DNA of 64,000 bases from Ruminococcus sp. YRD2003 (GTDB lineage: Bacteria; Bacillota; Clostridia; Oscillospirales; Ruminococcaceae): assembly GCA_900109435.1 (NCBI GenBank), contig FNZT01000013.1, positions 1 through 64,000 on the forward strand. Direction: 5' to 3'. The notes below the pieces were generated by a model, which saw only the letters and a program-made list of their open reading frames with translations, searched no databases and was not told the DNA's origin. A program made the position numbers and the translations under genes. This document shows, piece after piece, positions 8,471 to 20,100 of the stretch. The stretch's first letter is position 1. Each line of letters starts with the position of its first letter.

Positions 8471-8600
8471 GTAGGGGACGGCGTCCTCGACGTCCCGTAA
8501 ATTTGTCGGTTACCTACGGGCGGTCGAGGACGCCCGCCCCTACATTTGGTTGCAGGTGGTTTGACGGTATATTGGCGGGCGGCGGGACGCCCGCCCCTAC
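8471..8600. repeat. REP-like palindromic repeats (GTAGGGGCG family)
   Basis: Two palindrome-like units, each ending in CGCCCCTAC, with GTAGGGGACG at the left edge and GGGCGGTCGAGGACGCCC in the middle. They are members of the family at 4898-5043. They fill most of the 308-base spacer between ispF and trkA; the left side also has short TAATTCGTAATGCGTAATTA repeats. Confidence 0.83.
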
Positions 8601-8620
8601 AGAGGACGTTACAAATCTTC

Positions 8621-8649
8621 TTGACAAATCATTTAATCGGTTGTATAAT
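8621..8649 (+). promoter_or_regulatory. Promoter of trkA-trkH
   Basis: A full-consensus TTGACA (8621-8626), 17-base spacer, TATAAT (8644-8649), 52 bases before the trkA ATG. Confidence 0.9.
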
Positions 8650-8701
8650 TATTGTGAGGCGGTATAGCCTTACTACTTTTTTTCGTATTTCTGGAGGAAT
8701 T

Positions 8702-10060
8702 ATGGAAATTATCATAGTCGGCGGCGGCAAGGTCGGCAGCGCACTCGCAGAGGTGCTCTGCGACGAACACAATGTCACTGTCATCGACAAAAGTGAAGTA
8801 AAGATAAACTCTATAGTCAACGATTACGACGTCAAGGGCATTGTCGGGAACTGCTTGCAGACCGATGTCCTCGACGAGGCGGGCGCTGACAAATGCAATA
8901 TTTTTATCGCTGTGACGAGCTCGGACGAGGTCAACATCCTCTCGTGCCTCATCGCAAAGAAAATGAAGGCGCGCCACTGTATCGCGCGCGTGAGAAGTCC
9001 CGAATTCGACAAGCAGCTCGTTTTCATGCGTGAGGAGCTCGGTATCAGCATGATGGTCAACCCAGACTACAACGCTGCTAACGAGATAGCAAAGGTGCTG
9101 CGCTACCCCGAAGCCATCAATATCGAATCCTTCGCGAAGGGCAGGGTAGACCTCGCCGAGATACGCATAACAAGCGGCAGTATCCTCGATAACGTTGCCC
9201 TCACTCAGCTCTCGCGCAGACTGAGGCTCGACGTCCTCATCTGTGCCGTTCAGCGCGGCGATGACGTCGTTATACCAAACGGCAGCTTTATCCTCAAAGC
9301 AGGCGACAAGATACATATGACTGCCTCGCACAGCAATATGGTCAAGTTCTTCAAGAGCATAAGCGCTGCTTACCGCGAGAAGCGCGTGAAGTCCGCTGTG
9401 CTCATCGGCGGCGGAAGAGTCGGCTATCACCTCGCTCAGCAGCTCCGCGAAATGGGCGTGAAGGTAAAGATAATCGAGATCGACGAGAATCGCTGCCTCG
9501 AGCTGAGCGAGCGCCTCAACAAGGTAAGCGTCATCCACGCCGACGGCACCGACCACGATATCCTCAAGGAGGAGAGAGTCTATGACGCGGACGCGGTAGT
9601 CACGCTCACTGGCATCGACGAGGAAAATATACTCCTCTCACTGCTCGCCAAGAACAACGGCGTCGAGAAGGTCGTTACCAAGGTGAACCGCATGACGCTC
9701 ATGCAGCTTACCGATACCCTCGACCTCGACAGTATCATCTCGCCAAAGGGCATAACCGTAAATCAGATACTCCAGTATGTCCGCGCAAAGCAGAACTCTG
9801 CGGGTAATAACGTTACCACGCTGTACAGGCTCGTCAACGACAAGCTCGAGGCGATAGAGTTCGTTATCCGCGAGCATAAGGACTATGTGGGCGTCCCGCT
9901 GAAGAAGCTCAAGCTCAGAAGCGGTATCCTCATCGCGAGCATAGTCCGCGGAAATGAACTCATCATTCCGAAGGGCGATGACTGCCTGATGGTGAACGAC
10001 AGCGTTGTCGTTGTCACCACAAATCGCGGCTTCGAGGACCTGAAGGAAATTTTCGATTAA
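8702..10060 (+). CDS. trkA: Trk system potassium uptake protein TrkA
   Basis: 452 residues from the ATG at 8702, chosen because GGAGG lies five bases upstream and the protein then begins MEIIIVGGGKVGSAL; the frame is open further upstream but crosses the promoter. Two RCK units are visible, each a Rossmann NAD(H)-binding fold (GGGKVG at the N-terminus, GGGRVGYHLA near residue 235) followed by a TrkA-C domain. TrkA is the cytoplasmic gating subunit that binds nucleotides and controls the TrkH channel. trkH follows after 22 bases in the same operon. Confidence 0.96.
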   Translation: MEIIIVGGGKVGSALAEVLCDEHNVTVIDKSEVKINSIVNDYDVKGIVGNCLQTDVLDEAGADKCNIFIAVTSSDEVNILSCLIAKKMKARHCIARVRSPEFDKQLVFMREELGISMMVNPDYNAANEIAKVLRYPEAINIESFAKGRVDLAEIRITSGSILDNVALTQLSRRLRLDVLICAVQRGDDVVIPNGSFILKAGDKIHMTASHSNMVKFFKSISAAYREKRVKSAVLIGGGRVGYHLAQQLREMGVKVKIIEIDENRCLELSERLNKVSVIHADGTDHDILKEERVYDADAVVTLTGIDEENILLSLLAKNNGVEKVVTKVNRMTLMQLTDTLDLDSIISPKGITVNQILQYVRAKQNSAGNNVTTLYRLVNDKLEAIEFVIREHKDYVGVPLKKLKLRSGILIASIVRGNELIIPKGDDCLMVNDSVVVVTTNRGFEDLKEIFD

Positions 10061-10082
10061 AGGGAGATACTGCGGGAAAATC

Positions 10083-11519
10083 ATGAACTACAGAATGATA
10101 ACCTATATAATGGGTCAGATACTGAAGGTGGTGGGACTGTGTATGCTCCTTCCCGTGCTTGTGGGAGTCATCTACCATGAGCACCATATACTGCTTTCCT
10201 TTCTGATCCCGTTTGCGATAACGATGGCGATCGCCTTCGCCTTTACACTGAAAAAGCCAAAGGACAACACCGTCTACTCAATGGAGGGCTTCGTGAGCGT
10301 CGCCGCTTCGTGGATCGCTATGTCTGCGATCGGAGCGCTGCCGTTTGTCATCTCCAAGGAGATACCCAACTATTTCGACGCGCTGTTCGAGACGGTCTCG
10401 GGCTTCACTACCACGGGTGCGACTGTACTCGGAAATGTCGAGGCTATGTCGCGATGCTGCCTGTTCTGGAGGGCGTTCACCCACTGGTTGGGCGGTATGG
10501 GCGTACTGATGTTCGTGCTCGCGATAATGTCGAGCAACGATGCGCGTACCATGCATATGATGCGTGCGGAGTGCGCGGGGCCGAATGTCGGCAGACTTGT
10601 ATCAAAGTCGAGCTTTTCGGCACGAATACTCTACGGTATCTACATCGCGCTCACACTCTCGGAAACAGGATTGCTCATGATCGGCGGTATGCCGCTGTAT
10701 GATGCGGTGATACACGCCTGCTCGTCGGCAGGTACGGGCGGTTTCTCGATATGGAACAACAGTATCGCTCATTACGACAGCCCTTTCATCGAAATGGTGA
10801 TAGCGGTATTCATCATACTCTTCGGTGTCAATTTCAACCTCTACTACTACATACTGATAAAGAAGTTCTCGCTCGCTTACAAGAATGAAGAGGTGCGCAC
10901 TTACTTCGGTATAATCATACTCGCGACGGGCGTTATCACGCTCACTGTCATGAAACAGTACGGCTCTGTCCTCGATGCACTGAGACACTCGTTCTTTATG
11001 GTGGCTTCTACGATAACTTCGGCAGGCTTCTCTACGACGGATACGGGACAGTGGCCTGTATTCGCGCAGACTCTGCTCCTGCTGCTTATGTTCGTGGGCT
11101 CGTGTGCGGGCTCGACGGGCGGCGGCATGAAGGTCGCGAGAATAATGATAATCGTCAAGACGGGTATCCGCGAGCTGAAATACATCGTCAGCCCCCGCGC
11201 TGTCGCTGCCATAAAAATGGACGGAAAGCCCGTGGAAAAGGACGTAGTGCGCGGCGCAACGAACTATTTCATTCTCTTTATGCTCCTGTTCGCGATGTCG
11301 GTGCTGCTGTTGTCGCACGACCGCTTCTCCATTGAGGAGAACCTCTCGGCGGTAACGACCTGTATGAACAACATCGGCTTCGGCGTGGGCAGATTCAGCC
11401 CTTCGGGCAACCTCGGCGGGCTTGATTCCTTCTCGAAAGTCGTGCTCTGCTTCGATATGCTCCTCGGACGACTGGAGATATACCCGCTGATACTCCTCTT
11501 TGCAAGGAAGAAGGACTGA
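10083..11519 (+). CDS. trkH: Potassium uptake transporter TrkH
   Basis: 478 residues with about ten hydrophobic segments and the repeated pore-loop pattern of the TrkH/KtrB superfamily, including VSGFTTTGATVL, SSAGTGGFS, STITSAGFSTT and NIGFGVGRF, where the glycines line the selectivity filter. It moves K+ across the cytoplasmic membrane with TrkA as regulator. The gene lies directly behind trkA, giving a complete Trk unit. Confidence 0.95.
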   Translation: MNYRMITYIMGQILKVVGLCMLLPVLVGVIYHEHHILLSFLIPFAITMAIAFAFTLKKPKDNTVYSMEGFVSVAASWIAMSAIGALPFVISKEIPNYFDALFETVSGFTTTGATVLGNVEAMSRCCLFWRAFTHWLGGMGVLMFVLAIMSSNDARTMHMMRAECAGPNVGRLVSKSSFSARILYGIYIALTLSETGLLMIGGMPLYDAVIHACSSAGTGGFSIWNNSIAHYDSPFIEMVIAVFIILFGVNFNLYYYILIKKFSLAYKNEEVRTYFGIIILATGVITLTVMKQYGSVLDALRHSFFMVASTITSAGFSTTDTGQWPVFAQTLLLLLMFVGSCAGSTGGGMKVARIMIIVKTGIRELKYIVSPRAVAAIKMDGKPVEKDVVRGATNYFILFMLLFAMSVLLLSHDRFSIEENLSAVTTCMNNIGFGVGRFSPSGNLGGLDSFSKVVLCFDMLLGRLEIYPLILLFARKKD

Positions 11520-11643
11520 TGCACTTTGCATGGCGCCCCGATGTGTGTCCCGCAAATTTGCCCTATATGTCGGGCGGCATTGTCGGCGGGACTGTGCAAA
11601 TAACCAAATATAACGAAATGGACGGCTTTTTTGAGATTTTCTC

Positions 11644-11672
11644 TTGACAAGCCGTCCTTTTTTGGATATAAT
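11644..11672 (+). promoter_or_regulatory. Promoter of the str operon
   Basis: TTGACA (11644-11649), 17 bases, TATAAT (11667-11672), giving a leader of about 45 bases before rpsL. Confidence 0.9.
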
Positions 11673-11724
11673 ATCTTAGTGTGCTGTAATATGCGCATAC
11701 AATATTTAAAAAAGGAGGAAAATC

Positions 11725-12141
11725 ATGCCTACATTTAACCAGCTCGTACGTAAGGGAAGAAAGGATCTTGAGACAAAGTCCACAGCTCCTGCTCTCCAGA
11801 AGGGTTACAATGCTAAGAAGAAGACTCAGATCGATCAGAGCTCTCCTCAGAAGAGAGGCGTCTGCACTGCTGTAAGAACGGCTACACCTAAGAAGCCTAA
11901 CTCAGCTATGAGAAAGATCGCCAGAGTTAAGCTCACAAACGGCTACGAGGTAACTTCTTACATCCCCGGTATCGGACATAACCTTCAGGAGCACAGCGTC
12001 GTTCTCATCAGAGGCGGACGTGTTAAGGATCTCCCCGGTGTGCGTTACCACATCATCAGAGGCGCTCTCGACGCTCAGGGTGTTGCTAACCGCAATCAGG
12101 CTCGTTCCAAGTACGGTGCAAAGAAGCCCAAGCAGAAGTAA
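11725..12141 (+). CDS. rpsL: 30S ribosomal protein S12
   Basis: 138 residues. The conserved [16 protein letters not shown] and [20 protein letters not shown] blocks that shape the decoding centre are intact. S12 sits at the interface of the small subunit near the A site; the two conserved Lys positions where streptomycin-resistance substitutions occur in other species both read as wild type here. AAAGGAGG lies seven bases upstream. First gene of the str cluster rpsL-rpsG-fusA. Confidence 0.98.
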   Translation: MPTFNQLVRKGRKDLETKSTAPALQKGYNAKKKTQIDQSSPQKRGVCTAVRTATPKKPNSAMRKIARVKLTNGYEVTSYIPGIGHNLQEHSVVLIRGGRVKDLPGVRYHIIRGALDAQGVANRNQARSKYGAKKPKQK

Positions 12142-12276
12142 GATGCTCTCTGCACAGCGCGCGGATATGCTGTATAAAAGCCGCACTCATACAAAATAGG
12201 ATAACTACTGCCGCAGAATAATGCGGAGATGATATATAGATCGCTATATTCCCTCTGCATTGGCTGCAAACATACC

Positions 12277-12318
12277 CTGCGGCGAAGCGGAGCTCCGCAC
12301 GAGGAGCAGTAACCGCAG
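12277..12318 (+). promoter_or_regulatory. Structured rpsL-rpsG spacer, possible S7 control site
   Basis: In the 227-base gap, CTGCGG (12277-12282) pairs with CCGCAG (12313-12318), enclosing GCTCC (12292-12296) paired with GGAGC (12303-12307). The stem lies about 50 bases before rpsG. In E. coli ribosomal protein S7 represses from the rpsL-rpsG spacer; an equivalent role here is inference from position and structure only. Confidence 0.4.
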
Positions 12319-12368
12319 CGGTACGAGTACCTATGAATTCATGAATCTATGTGAAGGAGGGAAGCGAA

Positions 12369-12839
12369 ATGCCAAGAAGAGGTAATATCGCAAAGCGTGA
12401 TGTATTACAGGATCCTGTATACAACTCAAAGCTCGTAACACGCCTTATCAACAACATTATGCTCGATGGTAAGAAGGGTGTTGCACAGAAGATAGTTTAC
12501 GGTGCTTTTGACATCGTAGCTGAAAAGACAGGCAAGGACGCTCTGGAGGTATTCGAGCAGGCTATGGAGAATATCATGCCCGAGCTCGAGGTCAAGGCTC
12601 GCCGTCTCGGCGGTGCTACTTACCAGGTACCTATGGAAGTTAGACCCGAAAGACGTCAGACACTCGGTCTCCGCTGGATCACTAAGTACTCCAGAGAGAG
12701 AAACGAGAAGACTATGAAGGAAAGACTTGCCGGTGAGATCCTCGACGCGCTCAACGGAACAGGCGGTGCCTGCAAGAAGCGTGACGATACTCACAAGATG
12801 GCTGAGGCAAACAAGGCGTTTGCTCACTACCGCTGGTAA
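12369..12839 (+). CDS. rpsG: 30S ribosomal protein S7
   Basis: 156 residues from the ATG at 12369, the canonical bacterial length; GAAGGAGGG lies just upstream, and an earlier in-frame start at 12351 lacks such a site. [16 protein letters not shown], the [16 protein letters not shown] block and the C-terminal [15 protein letters not shown] are typical. S7 nucleates assembly of the 30S head by binding the 3' domain of 16S rRNA. fusA follows 18 bases later. Confidence 0.97.
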   Translation: MPRRGNIAKRDVLQDPVYNSKLVTRLINNIMLDGKKGVAQKIVYGAFDIVAEKTGKDALEVFEQAMENIMPELEVKARRLGGATYQVPMEVRPERRQTLGLRWITKYSRERNEKTMKERLAGEILDALNGTGGACKKRDDTHKMAEANKAFAHYRW

Positions 12840-12857
12840 GAGCCAAAGGAGGATACT

Positions 12858-14936
12858 ATGGCAAGAGATTGTTCACTGGAGAACACCAGAAATATCGGTA
12901 TCATGGCTCATATCGATGCCGGTAAGACCACTACTACCGAGCGTATCCTTTTCTACACCGGTGTAAACCACAAGATCGGTGAGACACATGAAGGATCCGC
13001 TACTATGGACTGGATGGAGCAGGAGCAGGAGAGAGGTATCACGATCACCTCTGCTGCTACAACTTGCTACTGGGCAGGCCACAGACTTAACATAATCGAC
13101 ACTCCCGGACACGTTGACTTCACTGTTGAGGTCGAGCGTTCGCTCCGCGTACTCGACGGCTCTGTTACCGTTCTCTGCGCTAAGGGAGGCGTTGAGCCCC
13201 AGTCTGAGACCGTTTGGCGTCAGGCTGATAACTATAAGGTACCCCGTATGGCTTATGTAAATAAGATGGATATCATGGGTGCCGACTTCTACCGTGTCGT
13301 TGACATGATGAAGGACAGACTCAAGTGTAATGCCGTTCCGATACAGCTCCCCATCGGTGCTGAGGACGAATTCAGAGGACTTATCGACCTCGTTGAGATG
13401 AAGGCTTACATTTACACAAATGACCTCGGTACAGATATCAAGGTAGAGGATATCCCCGAGGATATGAAGGAACTCGCTCAGAAGTACCACGACGATATGG
13501 TAGAGCACGTTGCAGAGCAGGACGAGGAGCTCATGATGAAGTACCTCGACGGCGAAGAGCTCACTCAGGAAGAGATAAAGCACTGCATCAGAAAGTCTAC
13601 TATCGCTAACGAAATGGTACCTGTATGCTGCGGTACTTCATACAAGAACAAGGGCGTTCAGAAGCTCCTCGATGCTATCATCGACTATATGCCTTCTCCG
13701 CTCGACGTTCCCGCTATCAAGGGCGTTAATCCCGATACAGATGCCGAGGAGGAGAGACCTTCCTCCGATGACGCGCCGTTTGCAGCTCTCGCATTCAAGA
13801 TCGCTACAGACCCGTTCGTTGGTAAGCTCGCGTTCTTCCGCGTTTACTCAGGTATCATAAATCAGGGCGACTCCGTTCTGAATGCCACCAAGGACAGCAA
13901 GGAGCGCTTCGGCCGTATCGTTCAGATGCACGCTAACCACAGAAAGGACCTCACGACCGTTTACTCGGGCGATATCGCCGCGGCTGTAGGTCTCAAGAAC
14001 ACCACAACAGGTGATACTCTCTGTGATGAAAAGCACCCCATTATCCTCGAGTCTATGGAATTCCCCGAGCCTGTTATCCAGCTCGCTATCGAGCCCAAGA
14101 CAAAGGCAGGTCAGGAGAAGATGGGCATCGCTCTCGCAAAGCTTGCTGAAGAGGATCCTACTTTCAAGACATGGACTGACGAGGAAACAGGTCAGACCAT
14201 CATCGCAGGTATGGGTGAGCTCCACCTCGACATTATCGTTGACCGTCTCCTCCGTGAGTTCAAGGTAGAGGCTAATGTCGGAGCTCCTCAGGTTGCATAC
14301 AAGGAAACTATCAAGGGCACAGCAGACATCGACTACAAGTACAAGAAGCAGTCCGGTGGTTCGGGTCAGTACGGTCACGTTAAGATCCGCGTAGAGCCCA
14401 ATGAGTCGGGCAAGGGTTACGAGTTCAAGAACGCCGTTGTCGGCGGTTCTATCCCGAAGGAGTACATCCCTGCTGTTGACGCAGGTATCCAGGGCGCTAT
14501 GAAGTCCGGTATACTCGCAGGCTATGAAGTTGTTGACGTCAAGGTAGAGCTTTATGACGGTTCTTACCACGAGGTAGACTCTTCGGAAATGGCATTCAAG
14601 ATCGCAGGTTCGATCGCGTTCAAGGAAGCTCTCAAGCAGGCTAATGCTATCCTCATGGAGCCTGTTATGAAGGTCGCTGTTATCGTTCCCGATGACTACA
14701 CAGGTACTGTTATCGGTGACCTCAGCTCACGCCGCGGTCAGATACAGGGTCAGGAAGCAAGAACAGGCTCTGTTCAGATCGACGCTCTCGTTCCGCTTTC
14801 TGAAATGTTCGGCTATACTTCAGACCTCCGCTCCAACACACAGGGACGCGGTCAGTACACAATGGAGCCCCACAGCTACCAGGAAGTACCGAAGAGCATT
14901 GCCGAGAAGATCATGGCTTCCAGAAGCAAGAACTAA
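12858..14936 (+). CDS. fusA: Elongation factor G
   Basis: 692 residues, the usual EF-G length. The GTPase motifs are [14 protein letters not shown] (P-loop), [11 protein letters not shown] (switch I), DTPGHVDFT (switch II) and [10 protein letters not shown]. The C-terminal domains include the [10 protein letters not shown] loop and the [13 protein letters not shown] segment. EF-G drives GTP-dependent translocation of tRNA and mRNA on the ribosome. The ATG has AAAGGAGG seven bases upstream. It is cotranscribed with rpsG; a hairpin and separate promoter divide it from tuf. Confidence 0.98.
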   Translation: MARDCSLENTRNIGIMAHIDAGKTTTTERILFYTGVNHKIGETHEGSATMDWMEQEQERGITITSAATTCYWAGHRLNIIDTPGHVDFTVEVERSLRVLDGSVTVLCAKGGVEPQSETVWRQADNYKVPRMAYVNKMDIMGADFYRVVDMMKDRLKCNAVPIQLPIGAEDEFRGLIDLVEMKAYIYTNDLGTDIKVEDIPEDMKELAQKYHDDMVEHVAEQDEELMMKYLDGEELTQEEIKHCIRKSTIANEMVPVCCGTSYKNKGVQKLLDAIIDYMPSPLDVPAIKGVNPDTDAEEERPSSDDAPFAALAFKIATDPFVGKLAFFRVYSGIINQGDSVLNATKDSKERFGRIVQMHANHRKDLTTVYSGDIAAAVGLKNTTTGDTLCDEKHPIILESMEFPEPVIQLAIEPKTKAGQEKMGIALAKLAEEDPTFKTWTDEETGQTIIAGMGELHLDIIVDRLLREFKVEANVGAPQVAYKETIKGTADIDYKYKKQSGGSGQYGHVKIRVEPNESGKGYEFKNAVVGGSIPKEYIPAVDAGIQGAMKSGILAGYEVVDVKVELYDGSYHEVDSSEMAFKIAGSIAFKEALKQANAILMEPVMKVAVIVPDDYTGTVIGDLSSRRGQIQGQEARTGSVQIDALVPLSEMFGYTSDLRSNTQGRGQYTMEPHSYQEVPKSIAEKIMASRSKN

Positions 14937-14989
14937 GTCCTTTATATTGCTGAATAATGGCTTAAAAAGGCAATTATCAACAAAATCAT

Positions 14990-15021
14990 GTGTTTCGGAG
15001 AAAGAAATTTCTCCAAAACAC
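14990..15021 (+). other. Hairpin between fusA and tuf
   Basis: GTGTTTCGGAGAAA and TTTCTCCAAAACAC form a stem of about 13 bp around GAAA, ending at the base before the tuf -35 box. There is no T-run, so termination is uncertain; it may reduce read-through or end the fusA mRNA by processing. Confidence 0.6.
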
Positions 15022-15050
15022 TTGAATTTACCAGAACAATCTGTTATAAT
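15022..15050 (+). promoter_or_regulatory. Separate promoter for tuf
   Basis: TTGAAT (15022-15027), 17-base spacer, TATAAT (15045-15050), 48 bases before the EF-Tu start, so tuf can be transcribed independently of the str operon. Confidence 0.85.
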
Positions 15051-15097
15051 ATATATACAGATTTCTGTATTTTTCTATATTAAGGAGGAAATTTCCA

Positions 15098-16297
15098 ATG
15101 GCTAAGGCTAAATTTGAAAGAACCAAACCCCATGTAAACATTGGTACTATCGGACACGTTGACCACGGTAAGACCACTCTTACAGCTGCTATCACAAAGA
15201 CTCTCGCTTTGAAGGGTCAGGCACAGTACGAGGCTTACGATATGATCGATAAGGCTCCCGAGGAGAGAGAGCGTGGTATCACAATCAATACAGCTCACGT
15301 TGAGTACGAGACAGACAAGCGTCACTACGCTCACGTTGACTGCCCTGGTCACGCTGACTACGTTAAGAACATGATCACAGGTGCTGCTCAGATGGATGGT
15401 GCTATCCTCGTTGTTGCTGCTTCTGATGGTCCTATGGCTCAGACAAGAGAGCACATCCTTCTCGCTCGTCAGGTTGGCGTTCCTGCAATCGTTGTATTCA
15501 TGAACAAGGCTGACCAGGTTGACGATGAGGAGCTCCTCGAGCTCGTTGAGATGGACATCCGTGACCTTCTCACCAGCTATGACTTCCCCGGCGATGATAC
15601 ACCTATCATCAAGGGTTCTGCTCTTGCTGCTCTTAACGCTCCCGATGACCTCAGCGATCCCGCTTACAAGCCGATCCTTGACCTCATGGATGCTGTTGAT
15701 GAGTACATCCCCAGCCCTGAGCGTGACGATGCTAAGCCTTTCCTCATGCCTATCGAGGATACAATGACCATTTCCGGTCGTGGTACCGTTGTTACAGGTA
15801 GAGTAGAGCGCGGAAAGCTCAACGTAAACGAGCCTGTAGAGATCGTTGGTCTCTCCGACGAGAAGCTCAACACTGTTGTTACAGGTCTTGAGATGTTCAG
15901 AAAGACTCTTGACTTCTGTGAGGCCGGTGATAACGTTGGTGCTCTTCTCCGTGGTATCACAAGAGATCAGGTTGAGCGCGGACAGGTTCTCTGCAAGCCC
16001 GGCTCGATCCACCCCCATACAAAGTTCAGCGGTCAGGTTTACGTTCTGAAGAAGGAAGAGGGCGGCCGTCATACTCCTTTCTTCAACAACTACAGACCTC
16101 AGTTCTACTTCAGAACTACCGATGTTACAGGTGTTGTAACTCTTCCTGCTGATAAGGAAATGTGTATGCCCGGCGATAACGTTGCTATGGACGTTGAGCT
16201 CATCACTCCTATCGCTATCGAAGAGGGACTCCGTTTCGCTATCCGTGAGGGTGGCAGAACAGTTGGTTCAGGCGTTGTTACAAAGATCAACGAATAA
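15098..16297 (+). CDS. tuf: Elongation factor Tu
   Basis: 399 residues, normal EF-Tu length. [38 protein letters not shown] and NKADQVDD are the four GTPase motifs; the [13 protein letters not shown] start of domain 2 and the [11 protein letters not shown] ending of domain 3 are intact. EF-Tu delivers aminoacyl-tRNA to the ribosome. The codon set is strongly biased, as expected of a highly expressed gene. AAGGAGG precedes the ATG. It has its own promoter and terminator. Confidence 0.98.
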   Translation: MAKAKFERTKPHVNIGTIGHVDHGKTTLTAAITKTLALKGQAQYEAYDMIDKAPEERERGITINTAHVEYETDKRHYAHVDCPGHADYVKNMITGAAQMDGAILVVAASDGPMAQTREHILLARQVGVPAIVVFMNKADQVDDEELLELVEMDIRDLLTSYDFPGDDTPIIKGSALAALNAPDDLSDPAYKPILDLMDAVDEYIPSPERDDAKPFLMPIEDTMTISGRGTVVTGRVERGKLNVNEPVEIVGLSDEKLNTVVTGLEMFRKTLDFCEAGDNVGALLRGITRDQVERGQVLCKPGSIHPHTKFSGQVYVLKKEEGGRHTPFFNNYRPQFYFRTTDVTGVVTLPADKEMCMPGDNVAMDVELITPIAIEEGLRFAIREGGRTVGSGVVTKINE

Positions 16298-16318
16298 TCA
16301 ATTACCCTAAATATGAAG

Positions 16319-16347
16319 AGCCCGTTCCGTTTGGAGCGGGCTTTTTG
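16319..16347 (+). terminator. Intrinsic terminator after tuf
   Basis: AGCCCGTTCC / GGAGCGGGCT stem followed by TTTTT, 22 bases beyond the tuf stop. Confidence 0.9.
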
Positions 16348-17020
16348 CATTCGGCGGCTTATCCGATTTAATGACATTGCGTATGAGGTTCGTGTGCCGC
16401 CTTTTCTGTACGTAATTGTCTGTAACAATTATACAATTAGTTGAATAATAAAGTGGGCGTCGGTCAGCTTTTTTGTACAATGTGGTGCCAGACTATCACA
16501 GGGGTGAGCTCGCGGCAGAAGTTACTTGGCATTATGCATTAATTACAGAGCGATTTTATATGCTGATTTGTGATATATGACATGAAGTTGTAATATTTCG
16601 GGTTCCAAAAAGGAATATTTGTATACAGCAAAATGTACAATTAGTTCCGGACGCTCAAAAATGGCACTTGGATGACGGACAAGCCGCAAATTGTGTGTAA
16701 CGCTTTTGGATTGTCTGTACAACTTGAGGGATGCGTACAACTTCAGTCATGTGAATATAATGAAAAATCGCGGAATACTCCGAATGGCTTTGAGAATTAT
16801 TTAACAGGCGATATAAAAAAATCATATGTAAGTCAAATAATCCGCATATATAGGCGATATAACAATACAAGACGATTAAATATATTTACTCTGATAACCA
16901 AGAATGGTCGAAAGTGCGAAAAATACCGTCAAAATGTAGCTTAGAGGGTCGTGTGAACTCTTTGTGCAATGTAAACAATTTTTGAATTGGAATTTCTTGA
17001 ATGTATTATTTCAAGGATAC
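16348..17020 (+). other. AT-rich non-coding stretch before the giant adhesin
   Basis: About 670 bases without a convincing gene; the longest forward frame (16672-16944, 90 codons) has no family signature and no good ribosome binding site. The word GTACAA recurs at 16475, 16635, 16717, 16735 and 17088. The 13-mer GCAAAATGTACAA near 16628 reappears upstream of the GH48 gene near 41348. A long regulatory region for the surface protein is possible but unproven. Confidence 0.5.
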
Positions 17021-17049
17021 TTGAAATTCGGTTTACATTATGTTATAAT
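17021..17049 (+). promoter_or_regulatory. Promoter of the giant surface protein
   Basis: TTGAAA (17021-17026), 17-base spacer, TATAAT (17044-17049), leaving a leader of about 95 bases before the ATG at 17152. Confidence 0.82.
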
Positions 17050-17151
17050 GAAGTTATTAAAAATGGGCATGTCATGTCAACGCGTATGTACAAATATGGT
17101 TGACCAATGCGCGTTTTTAGAAATATGATATAGAAAGGATGGGATCAAACC

Positions 17152-20100
17152 ATGAGAAAAACATTGGGCAAACGTTTGATAAGCGGCGTTACCTCCGCTT
17201 TGATAGCGCTTTCTCTCACAATGCCTAATGGCATTACCGACATGGCGAGCAAACAGCTTGCGGCTAAGGCTGCGGGTCCTGTGGCATCTCTGACAGGCGA
17301 TGACATGAGTGTTCCGTTTGGAATGACGTCTACCCTTGTCAATGTTGCTGATGTTTCTGCAAGGGTAAAGATAAGGGACACTCAGGGAAATCATATCACC
17401 GCATCTACGGGTGATAATGAGTATTACCTTATCGTACACGCAACGACCAAGGACACGTATTCGGTGTCGGATTGGTGGGGAAATGTAACGGAGAATCCGT
17501 TTACTGATTATCCTGACGCTTCGCGTGAATTCAGTGCGATTTATGAAATAAATCTTAATAACGCTGATGAATTCAAGCAGAGCCTCGCAACCGACTTCCT
17601 GCCGATTCACACTGACCCCCCTGCGTACCCGGGAGGACCTGAAACAAAATACGCTCCCGACATTGCAACGCTTGATTTCACGGTTGTAAAAAACAAGGGA
17701 ACGGAGGAGCTTACCAAAGCAGATATTGGCAACACAAGCAAGTATGATGAAGTCGATAACATTAACGGTATGCCTCTTTCGTCAAATAATAAAATCACGA
17801 ATATTTCAGCATATCCCGCAGATTACTGCGTTGAGATCAAGGCGGAGGGCGGTCACAGGGTCGATGTCAATTATTATGACTTTGACGGAACTACCCTTAA
17901 AAAAGTGGAGACCGACGAATCTGCAAAATACTATGTTCTCGCCAAACTCAAGGATGGCGACGGCAAGGTCGTTGGTTATTCGAGCAACGAGATCAACCCC
18001 GAAGAAAACGCATCATCGACGGTGCATCTGTACGAATTCAAGGAGATCGACGAGTCAGGCGTAGAAACAGGTAACACTATCGCCTATGATCCGACAAAGT
18101 ATACCATTGATACCGGAGACGAGAAGATCCGTGTTTATCACACGTTGACCAAGGAGAAGACTATTGAAAAATATGCCGGCTTCTCTGACCCCACTCTGGC
18201 AACGTCGGAAGTTATTGCTCCTTATATATTCGTAAGCAATAATACTGTAGGCAATGTTACTACTATCACAGCAAAGAAGGAGCATGTGGCCTACGATCTT
18301 AAGCTGGTATTTGACGATAATGCATCAATATCGGCTGCAAAGAATTATTATATTCTTCTGGATACCCTGCATCAGAGCGGTGACCATACATATTACTTCA
18401 GTAAGCTTGAGCTTGACGGAAGCAGCAATGAGTATGTCATTCCGATACAGACGAAGGACGAGACAAACTGGAAGTACGATAACGGTATTCCTTCGCGCTT
18501 CTCAGGCGGCGAGCAGTCTGTAACGGCAAAGATCTATGCGGGAAAAGATGATACAAAGATCAACAATATTAAAAATGGTGAGGCGGCTGAGGTAGAGATC
18601 GGCGATCCTATCGAAGGTTATAATTTCGTTAGTGCTGATACAAGCTTTGATACTAAGAATGTATCCACCGACGAAGCTGGTCAGAAGACTGCCAGCTATA
18701 CAGCGACGCTTAACTTTAAAAAGTCGACTTTTGATGATGAGTATACTTTTAAGTCTATTCTTGGCAATGGCGTGAATTTTGGTATCACAGCAGACAGATA
18801 TTTCCAGAATGGTCACGCACAGACAAATTTTGCTGCAAATTATTATCAGACATCCAATGTTATGCAGCCTAATCTCTCGGGACCTTCGGCTGGACATATT
18901 TACATTGCAAATTATGCTGATTTTAATGGCGGAGAAAAGACTACTGTTGACGAGTCGAATATCGTAGAGCCTGTTGAGTTTAGCAACAGTGCGCCCAAAG
19001 GTATATTTGAACTTGGATCTTGGGATCCTGCCAAGGCTCCTGTCGTCCATGTTTCCGAACCTAAGAGTGTCGGCCCCAAGGATCTGGTGAAAAGACCCGG
19101 CAATGACGACGGCGCAGAGGTAAAGAAGGAAAACCCTGCTGAAATGACGAATACGGTCATTGAACCTATCATCGCTCATATGAAGGAGGTTTCCAAGGAA
19201 CTCAAGGATCATCCTGCTAATATTAAGCCTGCTATTCGGGACGGGAAAGCATACATTGATGCTACCTCACTGCCCGAGAATGTTGAGATTTACGTTGACG
19301 CAGATGATATCAGCAGTTATCTTGCAAAGTCAGGTCACGTAATTATTAATCTCAATAAGGGACAGACAATTGTTTTTAATTACGACGATGACTATAAGGC
19401 TACTGATATCATTGAGATCCAGGCTGCTGTTCTTAAGGTTGGCGATGAGGAATATAAGGCAGATGATACGACAGGCGACCAGTATTGCAGACACATTGTT
19501 TACAATCTCAATACTGTAAAGAATGCAAGGCTCGATACTGCGGGCGGTATCTTCCTCAATCCCAATGCAGATTCTTATATGAAGACCGACCAGACCTCTC
19601 ACGGTTGGCTGATCACAGACGGCTACTATGAGAATAAGGGCTCTGAATGGCACTTCAATTATCAGGATCTCGAAAATGATGAGTTCACTCCCTCACCTGT
19701 GACAACTTCTACAACTCCATCTACAACTTCTACCACATCTACTACATCAACTACATCATCTACTTCTTCATCTTCATCTTCATCTTCTACTTCGACTTCT
19801 ACTGCAACTACCACATCAACATCATCGACAACATCTTCGACTACTACTGAAACAACTACCACCACTGTTATCACAGCCCACATCAGCAAGAGGGATATCA
19901 CAGGCGGCGGCAGCACTGAGCTCGCAGGCGCTACCCTCATTGTAAAGTCTGATGAAGGTAAGGACCTCTCAGGCGTAACGGGCAAGCAGGGCGAGAAAGA
20001 CGTAACTCTCAACACGGACACTTCCGGACAGGTCAAGTTCGAGTCGGGTACTGAGGAGACAGTTCTTTCGGGACTTCCCGCAGGTAAGTACACGCTTATC

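Noticed and set aside
16672-16944. 90-codon frame upstream of the adhesin
   Set aside because: No family signature, no ribosome binding site, codon usage unlike neighbouring genes; treated as non-coding.
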